Source of the DNA: Balamuthia mandrillaris
Lineage: Eukaryota; Discosea; Longamoebia; Balamuthiidae
Assembly (NCBI GenBank): GCA_031835245.1
Contig: JAVKOQ010000091.1
Span: 62,001 to 126,000, forward strand
Reading direction: 5' to 3'
Length of the DNA: 64,000 bases
The notes below the pieces were generated by a model that was not told the origin of the DNA, did not search any database, and saw nothing but the letters and a program-made list of their open reading frames with translations. Below, one piece after another: positions 23,667 to 34,100 of this stretch. How positions within the stretch are numbered: the stretch's first letter is position 1; every line of letters starts with the position of its first letter. A program made the position numbers and the translations under genes.

Positions 23667-24141
23667 ACTACTCTTCTCCTCTCTTCTCAGCCTCTATTCT
23701 CTGTTATTATTGTACATACATACCCCCACGCTTTTTACATTTGTTATTTTTTGTACAAAAAATACTCCCCAACAACTCATCCGCTCTATAACCGTTGTTT
23801 GTTGGATGCAGCCACAACAACAAACAAGCAACGTGTAAATAAAAAACACAACTTGTACTTTTCTTGACCTGTACATTCGAGCCACCGTTTCTCTCTCTTC
23901 TCTCTTCTCTCTTCTCTCTTCTCTCTTCTCTCTTCTCTCTTCTCTCTTCTCTCTTCTCTCCCCTCACTCTTCGCTGCATTCTTTCTCTAAAAAAAAAAAA
24001 ATGAACTTTGTTTCCATCCTTTTCTCTTCACACGAACAACAACAAAAGCCGTTACTCCTCTTCTTTTCTTCGTTTCTTCATGCAAACAAACCCTTTTGTA
24101 ATGTTGTTCCTTTCCTCTCTCTCCCTCTCTCTCTTGCGTGT
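23667..24141. other. Convergent intergenic region with heptamer array
   Basis: 3' flanks of two convergent genes. A tandem array of the heptamer CTCTCTT (about nine copies) occupies about 23891-23960. No gene is seen. Confidence 0.5.
23891..23960. repeat. CTCTCTT heptanucleotide array
   Basis: About nine near-perfect tandem copies of the 7-bp unit CTCTCTT. Confidence 0.8.
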
Positions 24142-27100
24142 TTAATAGTTATGAACCAGCAGATCCAAATCCTCCAAAGGATCCTCAAACACCTCCGGCT
24201 CGGTATCCAACGCCAAAGCAAAGATGAAGAACTTGGCCACATAAGTGCCCCGCAAGTCCACCACCTCTGCCCCATCCCACGTCCTCTCCTGGCAAACCCC
24301 GATGCCGATAAAGTTGAAGGGATCAGGCACGATCTGAGGGGAGACGCCCGGCTGGCTCAGCAGCTCCTCCACCGCACCGTTGGGGTCACCGATGGCCTCC
24401 AGCTCGAGGATGTCCACCGCCACGGCGAAGGGCTTCTTCAAGAGGGCGTTGATGCCGAACCGCTCGGCATTGCGCACGATGTCACGCACACGGCTGGCTG
24501 TGGTGCCGCAGGGGCAGCAGGCCACGGACTTGGCGTACCTCTCCAGGGCGTCCAGCTGGATGAGGGGACGAACGTTGTCCCCTCGGGAGCCTCTCTTCAG
24601 GAGGCCAAGCTGAGAGGTGGCGTTGGGTCGCAGCTGCATGATGTACTCGTAGAGGTCACGGCTGTACTCCTTCTCCAGGGGGTTGAGGTGGGTGTAACCG
24701 GCGTCAGGACAGAGGTTTCCGTCCACCACGTCCTCATCGATGGCTCCGTCGCCATCGTCATCCAGGCCGTTGAGCAGCTCCTCATCGATGAGGCCATCGC
24801 AGTCGCTGTCGATGCCATCGCCAGGAACGTGGGGGTTGGTGAAGCGGCCCACTCCACAGGTGGCTATGTGAGAGGCCCTCACGTGGGAGGTGTGGCCGTA
24901 GCTGGAAAACTCCTGCCAACCGTAGAGCTGAACGTGAATGGGGAGGTGGCGGTTGGCCTCGCCAAAGTCAAGGACGTAGTCGGTGTCCGCCTCCAGTTCC
25001 AGTTGATAGAAGCTATAGTCGCTATCTGCAATCTGCGTCCAGTCAAGAGCATCAGCAGGGAAGGGCTCGCCGTTGAGCAGCAGGTCAGGGATGGCCCTCG
25101 TCAAGGTGATGACCGTGGCCCAGTGGCTCTCCCAACCCTGAGTCTCTGGCGGAGTCCTGAAGGAGGCGCTGTTGGAGTACTGCACGCTCGGAGGCACCAA
25201 TACCATCATGGGGTCTCCTCCTTGATCGGGATTATCGGCCATCTCTCCTCTGGCAAACTGGGCCACGAGGATGGCAGCGCTGGCGATGATCTCCTCCGGC
25301 TGTTCAAGGATGAACTGGAAGACTTCTCCCTCATCCAGGGTGATGGGAGAGCCGCCACGGAAGCCAACCTGGGTATCGTCCTCCAAGGCTACGAAGCGAA
25401 CCACGTCTCCCTGTCTCTGGGAAAACGGGACGAGGAGGAAGCGAGAGCCCCATTGTTCAACTGGAGGCAGCTGCTCCACGAGGTGGTCGCAGTAGCCCTC
25501 CTCTGGTCGAACAAAGGCGCAGCGATTTGATCCATAGACCACGATGGGTTTGTTGGACGTGATGGTGGTGCCGGAGAGGTCCGAGAACTCGTTGAGCCCA
25601 CTCAAAACCAACGTTTGCAACTCACCCAGGGAGAAGACCTTTGGCACATTGGCAGGATAGGGAGAAAGGCCGCCAGGGTTCTCCAGGTCCACTGAGGGCG
25701 TGACCGTGACTTGGGTGTTCGCATGCACACCCACGATGCCCACTTGGCTTCGGCTCTTGCCCAATAGGGTTTTCCTTCCAGGATAGGTCAGTACCATGTA
25801 GTCCGTACCGAGAACGTCAGTGGGGAAAGCAGTGAAGCTGTCGGCAGAGTTATGGTCCAGATTGTAGCCAACCACGCTGATGGGCTCCGTGGCGGTGATG
25901 AGGAAGCCCTGGTTCGTAACTCCCGATTGGGCTGCCATGCGGAATTGGGCTGGGAGGGTCACCGTCTTGGGATGGCCAGGAATGCAAAAGGTGGAGACGC
26001 TGAAGGAGCCCGCGGAAGTGACCACCACCTCGGTGGGTCGGTAGACCGCGGCAATGGAGACCACGAGGTCGCCTTCGTTATCGTTGTTCTCCGTGAAGCC
26101 TAGCACAAAGCGAGTGCCAATGCTGTCTGGTTGATCATAGTAGTCTGTTATTGCAGACAGGAGTAAGCAGTTGGCAAGGCATTGTCCAAAAGTGAAAGAA
26201 GAAAAGAGAGAAGCAACGTACGGCAAGGTTGAGGGGGGTTAACAGCACGACAGGATTGCTTGGGGTTAAAGACCCAGGGGCAGTTGTCCAAGTTGTCTGG
26301 CACGGTATCTGCGTCCCGGTCGTCGTCGCAGAGGTTACCCAAGCCATCCTCGTCCAAGTCCCACTGGTCAGGGTTGAACACGTCGGGACAGTTATCTTTG
26401 GTACGTTTGTGCGTAAAAGCAACGTTGTTAAAAGAGACAAACAGAACAACAGGTGAGCGGAACGAAAAAGAAGAGGCGAGGTTGCTGCGTACCGCATTCA
26501 TCTCCCAGGCCATCGCCATCAGGGTCAAGGTGTGCGGTACCGGTGAAAACGCGCGGGCACTTATCAGCCGCGTTGAGGAAGCCATCCCCATCGATATCAT
26601 CGTCTTTGTTGTCAAACATATGGTTAACTGCTATATAGCGCGAGGACTTTGCAAAAGAGAAAGAAGAGAGAAGAGAGGAGAGAAGAGAAAAGAGAGAAGA
26701 TGTGTTTTTTGTTTTTTACCGCAAGCATCGCCTACGCCATCTTCGTCCAAGTCCTCTTGGCCAGGATTGGCCACGGTCGGACAGTTATCAAAGGTTACTG
26801 TGACGCCATCCTCATCAATGTCTGGCTCTGTAGTTATTTATTGTTTGTTTGTTTGTTTGGTTTTGTTTGTGAGAAAGAGAGGAGAACCACGATGTCGCTC
26901 ACAATCATACACACCACAAGCATCGCCAACACCATTGTTGTTGCTGTCCAGTTGGTCAGGGTTGGAGACAGTCTCGCAGTTGTCTGTTCTCCACAAACGA
27001 TAATACAAACAGAATAATAATTAAACATAATGATGATAGCAAAGAGAAAGAGAGCGTGCAAGGAGGAACGAGAGAAGAACAATCGAAGAAGGAAACCAAA

Positions 27101-28009
27101 GAGGGACCACAAGGAACACAGGAACAGAGGAGCGAAACAACAATGAAGGTTTTCAAAAGCGTACCGCAGCTGTCAGCCCACCCATCGTAGTCCTGGTCCG
27201 AAATAGAAGTACTATGACCATCCACCGAGATGTGCACCACGTAGTCCTTGTCCTCCGGGATGTCGGCATCACAGCACCGCAACACCCGCAGGCGATAGGT
27301 CGTATAGGCGGTGGCATTGAAGGTCAACCACGAGTTGGCGGTGCTGACGGTGGCATCGTCGTTGCTGAACAAAAGGTTGCTGCTGATATCGTAGACCTCT
27401 ATCAAGGAGTCAAAGTTCCTGAACTGGCGGTCGGCCGGGAGGGAGGAAATGGGGAGGCTCTCTGCCTCGGCGTGGTCAATGTCGATGGTGACGTTGCCCT
27501 CCGTGGAGCCAGTTGCAAATGTGTACCAGTGTGTGCTCTTGCCGTCGCCCACGCCATAGATACTGATGTGGGGAGTGGAGGTGCTCTCCGGGATCTCGGG
27601 GTCGTTGGTGAGGGACCACTCGAAGCACTCAGCGTTCCATGGGTTGAGGGCGGAGGACTGCGCAAACTCAGAGTATTTGTGATAGGTAGAGGCGAAAGAA
27701 GGGACTGATCGTGTTGTTGTGTCTACAGACCAACATCAAAAAGAAAAGTTAAGAAGTGCAACGAAAGAAGAGAGGAGAGGGAATAGATGGACAGGGTCAA
27801 GGAAGGGTGACGGTTATGAGGTGAAGAGGGAAATAAGGGAATCGATGAAGGACATCAAGTAAGACATCAAGGTTGATAAGATTTGAAATGACTCGTCAGA
27901 TGAGAGAAACTTAGACACATTAGAGGGAAGAAATCACTCTCGAACCTGCGTATCCTTGCAACGCGAGACAAAGAACAACAAAGATACATCCCAGCACAAC
28001 ACGCCCCAT
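24142..28009 (-). CDS. Secreted protein with thrombospondin type 3 repeats and IgGFc-binding-like region
   Basis: Extracellular protein of about 1,036 residues. Minus-strand exons: 28009-27946 (signal peptide [20 protein letters not shown]), 27722-27165, 26983-26915, 26827-26720, 26627-26493, 26395-26222, 26144-24142. Exon 2 encodes a beta-rich domain with paired Cys ([13 protein letters not shown]). Exons 3-6 each encode Ca-binding thrombospondin type 3 units ([20 protein letters not shown] and similar). The last exon begins with a ~500-residue region like the N-terminal IgGFc-binding domain ([40 protein letters not shown]). Another acidic Ca-type motif ([20 protein letters not shown]) and a unique C-terminus follow. 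No membrane anchor is seen. Likely a calcium-stabilised adhesive or coat protein. It is divergent from the next secreted-protein gene. Confidence 0.87.
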
Positions 28010-28605
28010 CTTTGGCGCTTCTTTTATTTTCGCTGTTCCCTCCTTCTTCCCCTCCGGTTTCTTTCCCCCCTATTCCTGTCCCCTTTTTTCTTTTTCCTCT
28101 TTTGTCGCTGTGGTGTTTCACTGCGAAAGCCGGCGCCCATCTAACTTGGTAACCAAAGCTTAACAATTCCCTGTCTCTGCAAAATTATCGAAAAGACACA
28201 TCATTTTTCCTTTAAAAGGTAATATGACGTCATTTATTATCTATTATAGGTAATGGAATAAAGAACTCCTTGCTTCACCATTGGTGGAATTTTTAACATT
28301 AAACTCCGCCAGCTGAGAGTTCGCTTTTGTGGGGGACCGACCTTTGGCTGCAACAAAGTTAGAACGAGGAGGAAAAAATAACGAAAAAAAAAAAAGCGGG
28401 GGGGAAAGAGCGAGGTGAGGGAGGAAGAAGATCTGTTCTCGGCCTCGAAGGAAGAAAGGAGATCTGAAACTCACCGACACGGCAACTACCTCCAACGGAA
28501 GGCGCAACAGAGAGCAAAAAGAAGAGGAAATAAAGGAGCGCGTGCTTCTTCGCAGGAGGAAAGGAAAACAATCAAAGAAGAGAGAGAGGACACACAACAA
28601 AAAAG
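28010..28605. promoter_or_regulatory. Divergent promoter region of two secreted-protein genes
   Basis: Holds a perfect TGACGTCA at 28225-28232 in an AT-rich context, plus A/T runs. Both flanking genes encode signal-peptide proteins, so co-regulation is plausible. Confidence 0.4.
28225..28232. promoter_or_regulatory. Perfect TGACGTCA palindrome (CRE-like)
   Basis: Third perfect copy, with the extended palindrome ATGACGTCAT. It lies between two divergent secreted-protein genes. Confidence 0.45.
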
Positions 28606-30906
28606 ATGACGCAAACACGGACACAGTACTGGGTCGTGTTGTGCTTGGTGGTGCTGTTCGCGGGATGTGCGGTTGTGGGACAAAAGGAAGGGAACGTAGA
28701 GGGAGGGGAGAGGGCACAGAAGATGTTCAAGGGACGCCAAGCTAGTCTTTTCGTCGACCTCTCAGACATTGGCTCTGAGGATGCTCTCTACGATTCCTTC
28801 CAGGAGTGGGTGGACACCTTTGGCGGAAACCTCACTGCTGGCACCATCTTTGAACTCTCTGGCATCGAGCTCCTCCTTGAGGTGCTCAACGGTGGCGCTC
28901 CCTCCGAGCCAACCGGCGGAGCTGCCATTGTCAACGCCTCACAGGCACCCTACGTGCCCGCTCACTCTCCAGTTGACTACACGCTTGTGGTAGACTTTCT
29001 TCGCAACATCTCCGACAGTTGGACCGGCTCCACACCAGAGTACAATGCTCTTCTTCGTTTCCTTGCTGGTGTGCTGTTGGAGACCTTCAAGCCTGAGGTG
29101 GACAACCAGAAGAACGTCTCGAGCAGTTTGCAAACTCGTGCTGTTGACTCCCCATCGATGGGCATCGGCCAGAACGGAGCCACACTTTGGGGTGAGGAAG
29201 AGCCCAGCGAGTGCTTTGTCGGTGTGGGCAAGGAAGTTCCCTCTGGTCCTCCTTGCAACAAAGGACAACCCAAGTGGTCCCAAGGAAGCGTCTCTGCTTT
29301 GGCCAAGTCGGGCAACACTCTCTGGTGGGGCAGCAGCTTCAGCGCCATCTGCGGTCTGCTGCTGCAGATAGAGACAGAGTTCACCCCTCTGGTCTTCCGC
29401 AGTGAAGAGCAGAGGCTGCAGTTCCGTCAGACCATAGCAGCCAACACCGGATGCGAGGGCGTCTTCAGCGCTGGCCCCACAGGTACCGACTTTCGGCCGC
29501 CTGCCATCTACTATCGTGACATCGAGACCGGGGAGGAGGGCGTCTTTGCCCTCCACGCCAACGGCTCCATCGATGATCCCGCCTTGGCCACCGCCCTCAA
29601 GAGCACCGCTACCATGTGGTCTGCTGGCAGCATGGCCGACACGGTCTACTTCACAGGCAGCGCCTACGGCGGTGGCATCAACATCTTTGCCTTTCAAAGC
29701 TCCTCCCGCAAGTTTATGAGCTGGGAGCACATCCCCGAGTTCAAGGCCTGCCGCGACGCCAAGACCCTGTACGGCTTCCTTTACTTGGCCTGCGCCGACA
29801 ACAACGATGAGGGCGGCACCGTCATCCGGTTGGTGCTAGGCGAGGACCCCATCGAGTGGACTGTTGTCGGCATCTTCCCTGCCCCTGCCGCCTACCTCGC
29901 CGTCTTTGAGGACCGCATCTTCGTCTCCACCTCCCCTACCACCGGCTCCTTTGCTCGTCGTCGCGGTGAACTCACCGAGGAGGGCATCAGCAAGAGGACC
30001 CAACAGGAGAGCGCCGGCGTGTGGATGAGCCCCGAGCTACAAGGAGACGGCCTCTCCCTCGAAGACACCCTCAGCTGGGCGCTCATGTGGAGCATCCACG
30101 ACTACGAGCCCGACCCCATCGTGGCCGCCACCACCGGAGGAGGCCCCCTGGCCGTCCATGACGGCTGGCTCTACTGGAGCACGCTGCACTCCCCCTACCA
30201 GTCCTACTTTGCCATGAAGAACGCCTACCCCCCGGACACCCCCCAGCAGGAGCTCCTCCAGCTGATCACCTCCTGGCGAGCCTCCGCCCTCCTGCGCGGC
30301 AAGCGCTGGGCCAACCAGCTGCTGCCCCCCATCATCCAGACCGTCTACGGCCAGGAGTTCCTCCCCGTCTACAACCCTGCGCTCGTGGTGCCCCTCCAGT
30401 TCTTGCCCTCCGGCCACGGCGAGCCCGTCTTTGGTCTCTCTGGCTTTGGCAACCTGATGGCGGGCTACATCTGGAGCATGAGCAGCACGCCGGAGGTCGA
30501 CCCCAGCGCCTTCCGTCGTGACCACCTTGCGGACGCCCCCGATACCATCCCCTGGCCCTCGGAGCTCTACCTGGGCACGGCCGACCTGAGCATGGTGGCC
30601 CACGAGCTGGCGGATGTGGTCATCTCCGAGTTTGGAGGCAACGTGACGCTGGTGCAGGAGTTCCTGGGAGCTTTCCTGGTGGAGGCGGGAGGAGACATTT
30701 GGGTGATGCCCTCGGAGGAGATCTACGGTCCCAACACCCCGGCCTTCTTCTTCACGCTGGATGGCCTGGGCGACGAGCTGAACAGCGGCTTCCCCTCGAT
30801 GCTGAGGGACAGGACGGGCGTCTACACCGGCACTTCCAACCAATTTGGCTTGCTGAGCGGATGGCAGTTGTGGCAATTGTATCCCAATTGGAATCCTACT
30901 CCATAA
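28606..30906 (+). CDS. Large secreted protein, family unknown
   Basis: Intronless 766-residue protein. The ATG at 28606 is followed by a clear signal peptide (VVLCLVVLFAGCAVVG). The mature part is hydrophilic and rich in Gly, aromatic and acidic residues, with no transmembrane helix or low-complexity tail. Segments such as GSMADTVYFTGSAYGGGINI and TLYGFLYLACADNNDEGGTV look beta-rich, possibly propeller-like, but no repeat period is obvious. I do not recognise the family. The codon choice is GC-rich and biased, especially in the last third, suggesting high expression. It is divergent from the TSP3/IgGFc-like secreted gene. Confidence 0.85.
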   Translation: MTQTRTQYWVVLCLVVLFAGCAVVGQKEGNVEGGERAQKMFKGRQASLFVDLSDIGSEDALYDSFQEWVDTFGGNLTAGTIFELSGIELLLEVLNGGAPSEPTGGAAIVNASQAPYVPAHSPVDYTLVVDFLRNISDSWTGSTPEYNALLRFLAGVLLETFKPEVDNQKNVSSSLQTRAVDSPSMGIGQNGATLWGEEEPSECFVGVGKEVPSGPPCNKGQPKWSQGSVSALAKSGNTLWWGSSFSAICGLLLQIETEFTPLVFRSEEQRLQFRQTIAANTGCEGVFSAGPTGTDFRPPAIYYRDIETGEEGVFALHANGSIDDPALATALKSTATMWSAGSMADTVYFTGSAYGGGINIFAFQSSSRKFMSWEHIPEFKACRDAKTLYGFLYLACADNNDEGGTVIRLVLGEDPIEWTVVGIFPAPAAYLAVFEDRIFVSTSPTTGSFARRRGELTEEGISKRTQQESAGVWMSPELQGDGLSLEDTLSWALMWSIHDYEPDPIVAATTGGGPLAVHDGWLYWSTLHSPYQSYFAMKNAYPPDTPQQELLQLITSWRASALLRGKRWANQLLPPIIQTVYGQEFLPVYNPALVVPLQFLPSGHGEPVFGLSGFGNLMAGYIWSMSSTPEVDPSAFRRDHLADAPDTIPWPSELYLGTADLSMVAHELADVVISEFGGNVTLVQEFLGAFLVEAGGDIWVMPSEEIYGPNTPAFFFTLDGLGDELNSGFPSMLRDRTGVYTGTSNQFGLLSGWQLWQLYPNWNPTP

Positions 30907-30987
30907 AGTTTATGCTTTTTTGTTGGTTGTAAGCAGAGTTTGAACGCTGAGCAAGAAGAGGTGAAAGAAGGGAGAAGAGGAGAGATT

Positions 30988-31018
<31 letters not shown>

Positions 31019-31122
31019 GAGGAAAAATAAAACCGTTTGTTGAAAGGAACGAACAAAACAAAATGATAAAAACAAACAAACCTGTGTCTGTTGTGTTTTC
31101 GTGTGTGTTGTGTTGACTGTAC
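30907..31122. other. Short convergent gap with GA tract
   Basis: Between two convergent stop codons; contains a (GA)n tract at about 30984-31014. No gene. Confidence 0.5.
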
Positions 31123-34100
31123 TTACTTGTGAGGCAAATGCATCAAAGAGGCCAAAGCCTTTCGTTTGGATTTCTTGTGGGATGAGTGGTCGTCGGAGCT
31201 GCAGGTCTTGAAGCAATCATCGCACACGCGAACAGGCTCCACGTAACCTAAACTCTCTATCGAACAGGATCGCCCTGCACAGTTGCCACAAAAGATCTTT
31301 CCACAGTTTCTGTTATTAAAAGGAGAAAGAGAGAGAAGAGTTTTAGTTGTGGAGGAAGAGAATCTATGCACGAAGAGCAGAAGAACAGAAAAGCAAGACG
31401 AGAAGAAGCAAACCGGCAATGATGTCGTCTTTTGAAGACTGAAAAGGAGGAACGGCACTGGAAACAAACCGGAGCGCTAATGTCAGGCAACCACATAGGA
31501 GCTGCGCCATCCTCTTCTTCCCCTTCTTTTGGGGATGGGGAAGAAGATTGTGCCGGAAGTGGTGGCAATGGAGGAGGAGCTGCCCCCGAGACCCATCTTT
31601 GTTGGGAGAGAAGGCTGTTCATCGCTGAAGAAGGCGAAGGAGCCGGTTGTGGAGGAGGTGGTGGAGAAAAAGAAGCAGAACTGTTGCTGGTGTTATTGCT
31701 GCTTAGGTCTAAAGAAGTAGAGGAAGCCGTTATGGAGATAGCACCGACAAGGGCTTCTTTGTTGTTCTGAAGAACAGCGATTTGCGCTCTGAGGCGATTG
31801 ATCTCTTCTGCAGTTGTTTGAGAGCTGTCTTTTGGCGAAGAAGAAAGCGAAGAGAAGGAAGGAGACGAAGCCAACAAAAGTTGTGGATGGGATTGCATCA
31901 TGAGAGCTTCGATCAGTTGCCTCTGTAACTGAACGAGCTCCTCTCCAAAGACCAACTTATTTGTGCCGCTGTTCTCTTCTTTGTTTGCTTCTGCGTTTGT
32001 ACCTTCTTTTTCATCTCGACTCTCATTGCTTTCTGCCTTACTGTTCTTTTGGTTCAGTTTCTCTATCTCTTTGTCCTTTTCTCGCAGCTTGTCTTTCAAA
32101 CATTCCATTTCTTCTAACAATCCTGCAACTCCTTTCTTTCCTTCTTCCTTTCCTTCTTCATCCTGTCCTCGTTCTCCTCGTTGTAACACGGTCTTCCAAT
32201 CCGTCAACCTCTCTTCCTGCCTTTGAATCGTGTTTTGGGCTTCCTCCAATTTCTTCTCCAACTCTTCTGTCTTCGCTTTGTTTCTCTCTCGCTCTGCTTT
32301 TCTTCTCTTCAGCTCTAGGTTTGCGCTCCTCAACTCCAGTCTTATGAGGGCATGCCTCTCGTTGCTTTGTTCGAGCTCCACTTTGTTGGCCGCCACAACT
32401 TCGTTCGTTCGGTCCAACTGCCATTGCAACAGATCTCGTTCGTTCTCCAGTTGTTCTATTCTTTGTTTGAGCTGTTCGTTTTTGGTGATTTCTTGCTTCA
32501 AAATGTGGTCTAATGCTTCCAACCTTCTTGTAACCGCCAAAACGTCCTTCTGCTTCGTCATTTCTTGAAGAGGACCTCGTGGGGTTGTTTCTAGCGTAGT
32601 TGTGGAACGTATTCTCCGTTTTCTTAGTGTTGTCACTGTTGGCATCGAAGAAGGTGAAGAAGAGGAAACAGAAGCATAAGAAGAAGAGGATGGAGAAGAG
32701 AGCGGAGAAGAGGAAGAAGCATCTTCTAGCATAGAGCGAAGATCATGAATGTTGTTTTCGAGAAGAAGTAAACGTTTTCTAATTTGCTCTTCGGTTTCAT
32801 CGAGAAGAGCAAGTTGCTTGGCAGCTTCTTCCCTTTTCTTCATCCTTTCTTCTGCTGCTGCTGCTTTTTCTCTTTTCCTTCTTTGTTTTTCTTCCTTTGA
32901 TCTCTGTTTTTCTTTCTGCTGCTTTAACGTATCTTCTTTTTGTTTTATCTCTTCTTCGAGTTGGCGTAGCTCTTGTTGCTTTTGTCGTTCTTTTGCTTCT
33001 TTCTTCTTTGCTTCCTCTAGTTCTTCCATTTTCTTCAGCTCATCTTCTTTTCTGCCTATTTCTTTTGCATTTGCTTCTTCTTCTTTCTTCTTTCGTTGAA
33101 GCATCAGCAACTCTTCTTTCTTCTTAATTTCAGCTTCAATTCTTTCCAATTCTTTCAACTGCTCTAACTTTCTTCTTTCCTTCTCTGAAAGCGGTTTTTC
33201 CTCTTCTTTCTTCTGTTCTATTTCTTTCTCTTTCTCTTCGCTTTGGTGTTGTTTCTGAGGAATGGGAAGACGTTGCTTGGAAGGAAGCCTTCGTCCAAAT
33301 GGTCCTCTTGGTCGTGATCGAGTTCGATGAATGAGACTTCCATTTCCTTCATTGCTTTCTTCTCCTTTTCCTTCCTCAGGCGCTTTTTCGTCGCGACGCT
33401 CCACTTCTTTTTTTGTGTCTTCTTCTAAGCAGAAAGAAGAGAAAGACGATGAAAGGTGACGGGAAAGAAAACCAGGTTGATCTACTAATGCACTTTGCAC
33501 CGCTTTGATGGCCGTGCTTCCTTTCGTCGATGCCACAATAGTTTTCTTGTTCTTCTTCGTTTTCTTTCTTTCTTCGCTTATTCCTTTTTGTTGCATTGCC
33601 AGTTGTCGTCTTTCCTTTCTCAACTGTTTCACTTTCCTCCTTCTCTCCTCTCTTTGTCGCTTCTTCTCCATCTTCTCATGTTGTTCCTCCTCCTTCATTG
33701 ATACTCCAACAGCAAATCCACAACTCTTTTGCAAGGCCAGAATGTGAGAGTTGACTTTGGTAGAGAGCTTAAATCCAAAGTTGGGCACAATCTTGATGTA
33801 ATTACTAGGAAACAGCCCGACTCCTTGTTCTCTTTCTGCTCCTCCTCCAAGGAGTGAAGAGGCGTCTGTCTCTCCCAGTTCTTCCGCCCATCTTCTTTCT
33901 CGTTCGAGACGTCGTCTTCGTTTGAGAGCACGTTGCAAGTCCTTCTCTCGTTCGAGTTCTCTTTGCTCGGGAGGAAGCGAGGAGAGATAGCGTTGACGTC
34001 TTCGCTCTCTTTGCCTTCTGTGTTTCTTTCTTCGGATATCCGCTTCGAGTTCTCCCTTCCACCATCCGCTGCTGTCCTTTTCGTAGACAAAGATGATATC

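Noticed and set aside
24001-25530. 509-codon plus-strand open frame opposite the IgGFc-like gene
   Set aside because: It is antisense to a gene with a recognised fold and coherent splice structure. It reads as Val/Leu/Gly-rich sequence typical of the mirror of a biased coding strand.
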